63,040 nucleotides of DNA from a virus. Under the pieces are notes generated by a model. The model saw nothing but the letters and a program-made list of their open reading frames with translations. It was not told the origin of the DNA and made no database searches. The DNA lies in the IMG/VR virus record IMGVR_UViG_3300042691_028416, positions 1 to 63,040 of that record; one strand, written 5' to 3'. The translations under genes were made by a program, and so were the position numbers. Below, one piece after another: positions 49,949-57,464 of this stretch. Within the stretch, counting starts at the first letter, position 1, and every line of letters starts with the position of its first letter.

Positions 49949-50466
49949 TAAAATACACTATACAATCAGAAAATTCAACAGATCATTGGCCTTATTTTGA
50001 TATTAAAAACCATAATGTTTTAGATTTAGGTTGTGGTAGATGGTACACTAAAGAAACAAATGAGTTTAGTCCTATATATTTTAAAAATATGGGAGCTAAT
50101 AAAGTTATAGGAGTAGATGGAAATGATAATGATATTGAATTTTATAAAAACTTAACAACTAATGATCCATCATATGTTTTTATTTGTAAAATGATACAAA
50201 ATATTAATGATGTAAAAGAATTATTAAATACATATTCAATCACAGCTTTAAAAAGTGATATTGAAGGTGGAGAAATAGTGTTATTAGATTTAACTAAAGA
50301 AGATTTAATTAATATAAAAGAATTAGCTATAGAATTTCACACTGAAGATTTAAAACAATCTTTTATTCAAAAAATTGAAGAATGGGGTTTTGTTATAAAT
50401 GTAGAGGCTAATTTTGCTAACACTCCTTCTCATTTAGGTGTTTTATTTTGCTCTAAAATAAATTAA
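49945..50466 (+). CDS. SAM-dependent methyltransferase, FkbM-like
   Basis: 173 residues. The SAM-binding glycine motif is NVLDLGCGRW and the acidic loop is VIGVDGND. ALKSDIEGGEIVLL matches the FkbM core motif (usually KxDxEGxE). The end is ELAIEFHTEDL. FkbM enzymes O-methylate sugars. Shorter than usual (about 200-230). It overlaps the preceding glycosyltransferase by four bases. Confidence 0.72.
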   Translation: MIKYTIQSENSTDHWPYFDIKNHNVLDLGCGRWYTKETNEFSPIYFKNMGANKVIGVDGNDNDIEFYKNLTTNDPSYVFICKMIQNINDVKELLNTYSITALKSDIEGGEIVLLDLTKEDLINIKELAIEFHTEDLKQSFIQKIEEWGFVINVEANFANTPSHLGVLFCSKIN

Positions 50467-50467
50467 T

Positions 50468-51277
50468 ATGGATATAAATTTTAATGAAAAATTAGCTATT
50501 TGCTATACATGTAGTGGCCCTACTTATAGAAAAACAGTTTTAGATAAACTAAATAACTTTTATTTTGATAATCCTAACTTATATTATTTTGTTATAACAG
50601 ATGATAAAAACTATTTTAAAGATGTAGTTAGACAAAATTTTGTAGTTAATGAATTAAAAGACTTTCAGACAAACCATTCAGACAAAGTAAAACAGCATGA
50701 GTATTTTATAGAAAGTAATAGTATTGAAGATTATGTAGAAAAATTTATAAGATATGATTATAAGTATCCTTTTTCTGTAAATCGTTTTCATTTGTTACAA
50801 ACTCAAAATTTTGGAATTCAAAATATAGCTATATTAGGTACAGACGCTGATATTACTTTAAGTTTAATAAATGATTCTTTTTTACAAAATAAAAATATTA
50901 TATATAATGCTGTGAGTGCCTGGTTTGATACCATATCAGAGAATAAAAATATGAGACTAATAAATGATCTACTAGACAGTCAATATAAAATATCTGACAA
51001 TGATGAAATAATGATTTTTGATGCCGCAGCTAGATTATTTATATTTAATGATACTCAAAAAGTGAATGAGTTTTTTAATGTATGGAATGATATAGTTATT
51101 AAATTGTGTGAGTCAGATGAAATTAATAATTTTATTGGTTCTCCTTTTATTAATGATGAGTTGATTTTAGCTCCAATATATAAAGCATTATCAATTAATC
51201 CTCCATCAAATAGAGGAGATCATTGTAGACTTTTTGAAGTAAAACATAATAGAGAAGAAAGATTTTGGACCTATTAA
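50468..51277 (+). CDS. Putative glycosyltransferase with DxD motif
   Basis: 269 residues. The start KLAICYTCSGPTYRKTVLDKLNNFYFDNPNLYYFVITDD and the central AILGTDADITLSL suggest a GT-A-type sugar transferase with a DxD metal site. The C-terminal half (DNDEIMIFDAAARLFIFNDTQKVNEFFNVW and SPFINDELILAPIYKAL) recalls GT6-like enzymes. Call from short motifs and context; exact family unsure. Confidence 0.6.
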   Translation: MDINFNEKLAICYTCSGPTYRKTVLDKLNNFYFDNPNLYYFVITDDKNYFKDVVRQNFVVNELKDFQTNHSDKVKQHEYFIESNSIEDYVEKFIRYDYKYPFSVNRFHLLQTQNFGIQNIAILGTDADITLSLINDSFLQNKNIIYNAVSAWFDTISENKNMRLINDLLDSQYKISDNDEIMIFDAAARLFIFNDTQKVNEFFNVWNDIVIKLCESDEINNFIGSPFINDELILAPIYKALSINPPSNRGDHCRLFEVKHNREERFWTY

Positions 51278-51301
51278 TTTAATAATAAAAATAAAAAAAT
51301 A

Positions 51302-52951
51302 ATGGCGAATATAGCTTTTTATGGCTCTCACAACGCTGGTTATGTTGTTGAAGAAAATGGTGAAATACTTTTAGTACTAGAAGTTGAAAGATTTCTTAAT
51401 TTTAAAAATAGTGGTATAGCTCAATATCTTTGTCCAAAATACAGCGATATAGAGTTTATATCTCGTTACATTCCAGAATATATAATGAAGAAATTTAACA
51501 TATCAGAATTTGAAAATTGTTATTATTTAAATTCAGATGTGATTATGGATAATGTTGTTTATAGGTTAGAACAAAATATACCCGCTAAAAATTACATACC
51601 ATGTCTTCATCATGAATCTCATGCGGCTGGTGCTTTTTATCAATCTCCATATCAAAAAGCATTAATTTTCTCTTTTGATGGAGGAGGAAATGATGGTAAA
51701 TTTAACATATACACTTGTGAAAGAGGAGAATCACCTAAACTATTAGATTCAATTTTAAACCCTATTTTAAAAAATCCTCACATACATTATGATCTTGGAT
51801 TTCCATATATGGTATTTGGAGAATTTTTAGGTGATATTAAATATGAAGCTTTGAGTATAGGCAACTTAGTCTACTCAGGAAAAATAATGGGTCTAGCTTC
51901 TTATGGAAAAGTAAATGAAGAATGGCTTCCTCATTTTATTGAGTTTTATAAGTCCAATCCAAATGGTAGTACTTCTCTTTATAATAATGTCTATGAATAT
52001 GATTTTGAACCTAAAATAAATGTATTAGGTGAAAAGATAGGTGTCACATTTAATAGACATAATAGATTATTAGGACAAGTAGCTTATGACATAGCTGCTA
52101 CTTCTCAAAGAGCATTTGAAGAATGTTTCTTAGAAGTAGCTAAACCTTATATAGAACAACATCCAGATCTTCCAATTTGTATAACTGGAGGATGTGGTTT
52201 AAATATCTTACTAAATACTAGATTAGTACAAGAATTTAAAAATGAGATTTTTGTAGGACCTGATCCTAATGACTGTGGTATAGCTTTAGGATTAATGTTA
52301 AATCAATTAAAACCAGAAAAACCATTTGATAGTACATACTCTGGAATAGATCTATTAGATATAGATAATTTAGGTTATTATATTCAAAATAGTCATACTC
52401 ATTTTAATACAAATTATCTAAACCAAGATATACTAGTTGATGATCTAATTAGTGGAAAAATAGTAGGTGTAGCTAGAGGAAGATCAGAACACGGACCTAG
52501 AGCTTTAGGCAATAGAAGTATCATGTGTAATCCATCTATCCCTGAAATGAAAGATATTTTAAATGCTAAAGTTAAACATAGAGAATGGTATCGTCCATTT
52601 GCCCCAGTTGTAAGATTAGAAGATGTGAGTAAATATTTTGAATGGAATAAAGAATCTAAATGGATGAGTTTTTGTCCTAAAGTGAAAGAAGAATGGAAAG
52701 AAAAATTAGCCGCTATTACTCACGTAGATGGTACAGCTAGAGTTCAAACAGTAACTAAAGAACAAAATGAGTGGTTATATAATTTATTAACTAAATTTGA
52801 AGAAAAAACTGGAGTTGGTGTTTTGCTTAATACATCTTTTAATGTTGATGGAAAACCAATTTTATCTACTATTAAAGATGCTTTCACTACTTTAGAGAAG
52901 ACAGAACTAGATTGTTTAGTTTTAGAAAACTATTACATTAAAAAAATATAA
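51302..52951 (+). CDS. Carbamoyltransferase (NodU/TobZ family)
   Basis: 549 residues. The N-terminal kinase-like domain has IPCLHHESHAAGAFYQSP (metal-binding His), IFSFDGGGNDG and LGFPYMVFGEFLG. The C-terminal domain has ICITGGCGLNILLNT, RGRSEHGPRALGNRSIMCNP and HREWYRPFAPVV. It uses carbamoyl phosphate and ATP to carbamoylate a sugar hydroxyl, as in Nod factors and antibiotics. A full-length, intact enzyme. Between glycosyltransferase and methyltransferase genes, it points to a decorated glycan. Confidence 0.87.
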   Translation: MANIAFYGSHNAGYVVEENGEILLVLEVERFLNFKNSGIAQYLCPKYSDIEFISRYIPEYIMKKFNISEFENCYYLNSDVIMDNVVYRLEQNIPAKNYIPCLHHESHAAGAFYQSPYQKALIFSFDGGGNDGKFNIYTCERGESPKLLDSILNPILKNPHIHYDLGFPYMVFGEFLGDIKYEALSIGNLVYSGKIMGLASYGKVNEEWLPHFIEFYKSNPNGSTSLYNNVYEYDFEPKINVLGEKIGVTFNRHNRLLGQVAYDIAATSQRAFEECFLEVAKPYIEQHPDLPICITGGCGLNILLNTRLVQEFKNEIFVGPDPNDCGIALGLMLNQLKPEKPFDSTYSGIDLLDIDNLGYYIQNSHTHFNTNYLNQDILVDDLISGKIVGVARGRSEHGPRALGNRSIMCNPSIPEMKDILNAKVKHREWYRPFAPVVRLEDVSKYFEWNKESKWMSFCPKVKEEWKEKLAAITHVDGTARVQTVTKEQNEWLYNLLTKFEEKTGVGVLLNTSFNVDGKPILSTIKDAFTTLEKTELDCLVLENYYIKKI

Positions 52952-53566
52952 ATGAAAAAAATAACTGAATTAGAATTTAACTCTATTGTTAGTGATATAA
53001 ATAATTGCTTCTTTATTGAAGTTGGAGCTAACAATGGTAAAGACTTAGATCCACTTTATCCTTTCATAATAGAAAATAAATGGTCAGGAATATTAGTAGA
53101 ACCTAATCCTGATGTTTTTAAAGAACTTAAACAAAATTATAAAGAAATTGATAATTTATTTTTTGAAGAATGTGTTATATCTGAAAAAAGTGGATTTATT
53201 GATTTTTATTATAATGGTTATAATTATACTACTTTACATAACACATTAAGTTATGATTATGCTAAAACTCATTTCAAAGAAAACTTAAGAGTTGTACCAA
53301 CATTAAGTTTAACATTTGATGATTTGATAGAAAAATATAATCTTCAAAAAATTGATATATTAATGACTGATGTTGAAGGATATGATTTAGATTTATTAAA
53401 AACTTTTCCTTTTGATAAAATAAAACCTAAAATAATAAGGTCAGAATATATCCATGTAGGACATCAAAATCACACAATGGAAGAAATGGTTAATTTCTTA
53501 GAAAATAAAGGGTATGAGTGTTATAATCTTATTGAAGGAACTGATATTATTGGAATATTAAAATAA
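52952..53566 (+). CDS. FkbM-family methyltransferase
   Basis: 204 residues. FFIEVGANNGKDLDPLYPFI is the SAM-binding motif, ILVEPNPDVFKELKQNY the acidic loop, then FEECVISEKSGFIDFYY, VPTLSLTFDDLIEKY and IDILMTDVEGYDLDLLK. A complete FkbM set, probably a sugar O-methyltransferase. It starts directly after the carbamoyltransferase stop. Confidence 0.85.
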   Translation: MKKITELEFNSIVSDINNCFFIEVGANNGKDLDPLYPFIIENKWSGILVEPNPDVFKELKQNYKEIDNLFFEECVISEKSGFIDFYYNGYNYTTLHNTLSYDYAKTHFKENLRVVPTLSLTFDDLIEKYNLQKIDILMTDVEGYDLDLLKTFPFDKIKPKIIRSEYIHVGHQNHTMEEMVNFLENKGYECYNLIEGTDIIGILK

Positions 53567-53580
53567 TAAAAATATAAAAT

Positions 53581-55374
53581 ATGAATAGTTTTTTAGATGG
53601 TTTTAAAAATCAATTAAAAGGTTTAACTAAAGAAGAAAAAGAAACTTTAGTGGAATATCTTACAAAATCTCAACTAGATATAGTTAATAAAGATTTAACA
53701 GTAGTTACTGGACTATGGAATATAAATCGTCCAGGCCGAGATTTTAGTCATTATATAGAACATTTTAAAAATTTTCTAGATATACCTGTTAATATGTTTA
53801 TTTATATTCCTAAAGAATATGAGTATCTAGTTTGGGAAAAACGATCTAAAGAAAATACATCTGTTAAAGTATATGAGTTGGAGGATGTAAAAAGAATGTA
53901 TAGTCCATTTTGGGATAAAACTCAAGAAATAAGAACAAATCCTGAATGGTTTAATCAATTAGGAGAAAATAGTTGGTTAACAACATCACCTCAAGCTGCT
54001 TTAGAATGGTATAATCCAATAGTACAATCAAAAATGTTTTTACTTAATGATGTCACTATTTGGAATCCATTTAATACAAAATATTTTATTTGGTTAGACG
54101 CTGGTATCACTAACACTGTTTATGAGAAATTTTTTACTGATAATAGAGCGTTAGATAAAATTAATCCTTACTTAGAAACATTTTTATTTTTAAGTTATCC
54201 ATATGAGACTACTAGTGAGATTCATGGTTTTGATATTAAAGCTATGAATACACACGCTGGTGAAGAAGTTAAATATGTTTGTCGAGGTGGATTATTTGGA
54301 GGTACAAAAGAAATTATAAATCAAGCAAATAGTTTTTATTACACTATGCTTGAAAGAACTCTAAATAAAGGATGTATGGGTACTGAAGAAAGTATTTTTT
54401 CTCTAATGGCTCATATTGAACCAGGAAAATATAGAAGATATGCTTTAGATGGAAATGGACTAATAGTTAAATTTGTTCAAGCTTTGATTGATGATAAAGT
54501 AATTTTAGAGCCTATACCTGAAGGCACAACATATATAGCTCCTAAAAATTTAGATACTTCTAAATTAAAAACATCTTTATATATGCTTACTTTTAATTTC
54601 CCACAACAAGTAAGACATACATTGGAAACTTGGAAAACTAGTTATCCTGAGTTTTTAGATAAAACAAGAAAAATATTAATTGACAATTCTAATAAACCTG
54701 AAGCGATAGAGGGTAATAAACAACTTTGTGAAGAGTATGGATTTGAACACATTGTGACAGGTGAAAATTTAGGTATTAATAGAGGTAGATTATACGCTGC
54801 TAAACATTTCCAAGAATCAGATAGTGATTATTATATCTTTTTAGAAGATGATATGGGAGTTCACTCACCAGGTAGTGATAATTGTAGGAATGGATTTAAA
54901 ACATATATATCAAATTTATATGAAAAAATTCATAAAATCATGTTAAAAGAAGAATATGACTTTTTAAAATTATCATTTACAGAGGTATACATGGATAATC
55001 AAATTCAATGTTCTTGGTATAATGTTCCTCAGCATATTCGCACAGAGATTTGGCCTAATTATAATAAGTTACCAGTTAATGGTTTAGATCCAAATTGTCC
55101 TAGAACTAAGTTTAATAAGATTGATAATATGAATGAATTGTCATATATTGATGGAGAAATTTATTATTGTAATTGGCCTATGATAGTTGGTAAAGTTGGT
55201 AACCAAAAAATGTTTTTAGATACAGAATGGGCCCATCCTTATGAACAGACATGGATGTCTTATATGTTTCAAGAAACTTTAAAAAATAATTTAAAACCAG
55301 CAATATTGTTAGCTTCTCCTATAAAACATAACAGAATTATATATTATGAAGCTCATGAACGTCGAGAAAATTAA
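53581..55374 (+). CDS. Two-domain glycosyltransferase (HtrL/YibB-like plus GT-A)
   Basis: 597 residues. The first about 310 match the HtrL/YibB pattern: VVTGLWNINRPGRDFSHYIEHF, NMFIYIPKEYE, YFIWLDAGITN and FGGTKEIINQANSFY. From about 335 a second domain reads TSLYMLTFNFPQQVRHTLETW, ILIDNS, NLGINRGRLYAAKHF and YYIFLEDDMGVHSPG, a family 2-like GT-A fold with an EDD acidic motif. It is probably bifunctional and is the last gene of the sugar cassette, followed by the stalk proteins. Confidence 0.75.
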   Translation: MNSFLDGFKNQLKGLTKEEKETLVEYLTKSQLDIVNKDLTVVTGLWNINRPGRDFSHYIEHFKNFLDIPVNMFIYIPKEYEYLVWEKRSKENTSVKVYELEDVKRMYSPFWDKTQEIRTNPEWFNQLGENSWLTTSPQAALEWYNPIVQSKMFLLNDVTIWNPFNTKYFIWLDAGITNTVYEKFFTDNRALDKINPYLETFLFLSYPYETTSEIHGFDIKAMNTHAGEEVKYVCRGGLFGGTKEIINQANSFYYTMLERTLNKGCMGTEESIFSLMAHIEPGKYRRYALDGNGLIVKFVQALIDDKVILEPIPEGTTYIAPKNLDTSKLKTSLYMLTFNFPQQVRHTLETWKTSYPEFLDKTRKILIDNSNKPEAIEGNKQLCEEYGFEHIVTGENLGINRGRLYAAKHFQESDSDYYIFLEDDMGVHSPGSDNCRNGFKTYISNLYEKIHKIMLKEEYDFLKLSFTEVYMDNQIQCSWYNVPQHIRTEIWPNYNKLPVNGLDPNCPRTKFNKIDNMNELSYIDGEIYYCNWPMIVGKVGNQKMFLDTEWAHPYEQTWMSYMFQETLKNNLKPAILLASPIKHNRIIYYEAHERREN

Positions 55375-55382
55375 TATTTATA
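55373..55382 (+). promoter_or_regulatory. Late-type box AATATTTATA
   Basis: It overlaps the stop of the sugar cassette and lies 20 bases before the first stalk gene. Confidence 0.45.
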
Positions 55383-55402
55383 CTCAGTAAATATTATAAT
55401 TA

Positions 55403-56269
55403 ATGTCGGAGTTATTTTCAAAACAAAAAGAAATTAAAGTAGTTGGGAGACCTAAGGAGTTCTTAAATGTTATGCCTCCTGAACCAACACCACCATCTAC
55501 TCCAAGCTTAACTCCAAGTGTTAGTGTTACCCCAAGTATTACTCCAACTATTAGTATCACTCCAACAGTGACATTAAGTGTTAGCTCCACTCCAACTCCA
55601 ACACCATCTGTTAACTATTATTATATAGCCAATAGATATAATTGCTACTCAGGAGAAGATTGTGGACAATTCACGGGTCAAGTTACTTTAAATAGTGGGG
55701 GAAGTGCTTTAACTTTGGAATTATTTTATACTAGCTCTGGTAGTCCTAATTTTATTTTTCAGCCTATTAATTTAGATTCTAATATAATTGGATCTCCGTT
55801 AACTATAACTGACTTAAATTCTTTTAATAATTGTGTTGATGCTTGTTTAGCTATCAATCCATCTCCAACACCTAGTGTGACTCCATCAATCACACCTACA
55901 ATTTCAAAAACACCATCAATTTCACCAACACCAACTGTCACCTCCACACCTAGTGTGACAATCACATCTACTCCATCAATTACACCTAGTATAACAGTTA
56001 CTCCAACCCCAACACCATCATCACTTATTTATAGTTTTAATTTAAGATATGATAGTGCTGATAGTGGATCTGCTTGTTCTGCTGGTAGTGCTGTTACTAG
56101 ATATAGTGACTCATCAACTTTAAGTGTAGGTTATAGATTAACTACAGATTCTGGTCTAGTGACAGATGCTCCCGCTGGATATTATTGTATTGATAGTGGA
56201 TCATGTACTAACAACAAAATATGGATTTATTCTGATGGTTCTATAATCACTCAAAATTTCATATGTTAA
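55403..56269 (+). CDS. Mucin-like Thr/Pro/Ser stalk protein 1
   Basis: 288 residues. Order: polar start; stalk (about 28-72) of TPSVSVTPSITPTISITP type; a Cys-containing domain (about 73-152) with YYYIANRYNCYSGEDCGQFTG and NNCVDACLAI; a second stalk (about 153-205); and a C-terminal Cys domain (SGSACSAGSAVTRYS... to ...FIC). The first Cys domain is shared with the next gene. No signal peptide, so a virion protein is likelier than a secreted one. Dense Thr/Ser-Pro makes it a good acceptor for the upstream glycosyltransferases. Confidence 0.65.
   Translation: MSELFSKQKEIKVVGRPKEFLNVMPPEPTPPSTPSLTPSVSVTPSITPTISITPTVTLSVSSTPTPTPSVNYYYIANRYNCYSGEDCGQFTGQVTLNSGGSALTLELFYTSSGSPNFIFQPINLDSNIIGSPLTITDLNSFNNCVDACLAINPSPTPSVTPSITPTISKTPSISPTPTVTSTPSVTITSTPSITPSITVTPTPTPSSLIYSFNLRYDSADSGSACSAGSAVTRYSDSSTLSVGYRLTTDSGLVTDAPAGYYCIDSGSCTNNKIWIYSDGSIITQNFIC
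55490..56016 (+). repeat. Two Thr/Pro/Ser-coding repeat tracts
   Basis: Tracts at about 55490-55605 and 55855-56016 are made of degenerate act-cca-agt/acc-cca-tca units, like those in the gene at 61. Confidence 0.75.
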
Positions 56270-56282
56270 TTTAGAGAATCAC

Positions 56283-56292
56283 AATATTTATT
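56283..56292 (+). promoter_or_regulatory. Late-type box AATATTTATT
   Basis: It lies 24 bases before the second stalk gene. Confidence 0.45.
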
Positions 56293-56316
56293 AACGATTA
56301 ACCAAAAATTTAATTC

Positions 56317-57402
56317 ATGTCAACTAGACCAGTCCCTACCCCATCATTAATACTATCTGATCCAGGAGATTCTCCTATTGTAACTGGCTCACAATATTAC
56401 TATAGAGCCTCAACATATACTTGTAATAGAACAGTATGTGGTCAATTCACAGGAGATACAATAATATTTAGCGGAGCAACTCCATTATCTATAGGCAGTT
56501 GGTACACTTCACCAGCTACCCCAGGGTATGTTTATCAAGTATCATCAATTGATACTACAGCAACAACTGGATTATCTGTAAATACAACTTTTTATAGAAG
56601 TTGTAATACTGCTTGCCCAGTAGCGGGTACTATTCCTTCTGTTACTCCATCAACAACACCATCTGTGACTAGAACACCAAGTGTCACTCCATCTACAAGT
56701 ATTAGTGCTAGTGTAACACCATCACCAACTAGAACACCATCAGTGACACCAACTAGAACAATAAGTATAACTCCAAGTATAACTCCAAGTATAACATCTA
56801 CAATCAGTATCACCCCAACAATAACAGTGACACCAAGTGTGACACCGTATACTTCTCCATCATTTGGAATGAATATAACATGTTCATTTCAAATATTAAA
56901 TACTATTCCAACATCATCAGTGTCAGAATTAACAGGAAGTATAACAGGATCATTATCATCAAGTGTATCATCATCTGGTATTTTTATACCAACTTCTTCC
57001 TATCAAACATCAATGATCAATCTTTTCCCTCAAGCTAGTACATTGTTTTTTATGCCAATGCAAATCTATGAGAATGGAGGACAAGGTTTTATATCATTTC
57101 CAAGTTCTTTAGTTGTAGCTAATAGTACTGTTGTTACTAGTTCATTATATGTTCCAAAACCAAACTTTTGGGAAAATCTCACCATGATAGTAGGTTTTGT
57201 ACAAAATAAATGTGGTCCTAATGATACTCTAAGAAGTTACAATATGAGAGTTAGAGTCTACAAAAACAACTATTTAATATATGATATAGTTGATCCACAA
57301 TCAGCTAGAACTAATTATTCATATCCTGAATATTATTATTCTATACCATATGGAACTATGTGTGATGGTGATCATGTTGAAGTTGTGTATAGTTTAGCTT
57401 AA
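56317..57402 (+). CDS. Mucin-like Thr/Pro/Ser stalk protein 2
   Basis: 361 residues. The N-terminal Cys domain (about 24-105: YYYRASTYTCNRTVCGQFTG then FYRSCNTACP) is paralogous to that of stalk protein 1. A stalk follows (about 106-183, TPSVTRTPSVTPST type), then a distinct C-terminal beta domain (about 188-361) with LTGSITGSLSSSV and YYYSIPYGTMCDGDHVEVVYSLA. It looks like an adaptor-stalk-tip protein. The shared adaptor with a different tip suggests both proteins attach to the same virion site. Confidence 0.65.
   Translation: MSTRPVPTPSLILSDPGDSPIVTGSQYYYRASTYTCNRTVCGQFTGDTIIFSGATPLSIGSWYTSPATPGYVYQVSSIDTTATTGLSVNTTFYRSCNTACPVAGTIPSVTPSTTPSVTRTPSVTPSTSISASVTPSPTRTPSVTPTRTISITPSITPSITSTISITPTITVTPSVTPYTSPSFGMNITCSFQILNTIPTSSVSELTGSITGSLSSSVSSSGIFIPTSSYQTSMINLFPQASTLFFMPMQIYENGGQGFISFPSSLVVANSTVVTSSLYVPKPNFWENLTMIVGFVQNKCGPNDTLRSYNMRVRVYKNNYLIYDIVDPQSARTNYSYPEYYYSIPYGTMCDGDHVEVVYSLA
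56630..56860 (+). repeat. Thr/Pro/Ser-coding repeat tract
   Basis: A degenerate repeat encoding Thr-Pro-Ser-Val/Ile units in the stalk of the second mucin-like protein. Confidence 0.75.
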
Positions 57403-57427
57403 TAAATCATAACATATAAAACTTAAG

Positions 57428-57459
57428 TTTGGCGTCCTCGGACGCCTTTCTTATTTTTA
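57428..57459 (+). promoter_or_regulatory. Two-box promoter TTTG-N20-TATTTTTA for DNA polymerase
   Basis: TTTG at 57428-57431 and TATTTTTA at 57452-57459 are 20 bases apart, and the second fits TAnnTTT. A perfect hairpin fills the spacer (see the terminator entry). The box ends five bases before the ATG. Confidence 0.45.
57431..57452 (+). terminator. Rho-independent terminator before DNA polymerase
   Basis: A perfect inverted repeat (ggcgtcc / ggacgcc) forms a short G+C-rich stem with a tetraloop, followed by TTTCTT. It could end the stalk transcript or act as an operator inside the polymerase promoter. Confidence 0.75.
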
Positions 57460-57464
57460 ATTAT

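Noticed and set aside
57429-57464. Upstream extension of DNA polymerase starting at TTG
   Set aside because: It would translate the terminator hairpin; the ATG at 57465 fits the two-box promoter and family length.
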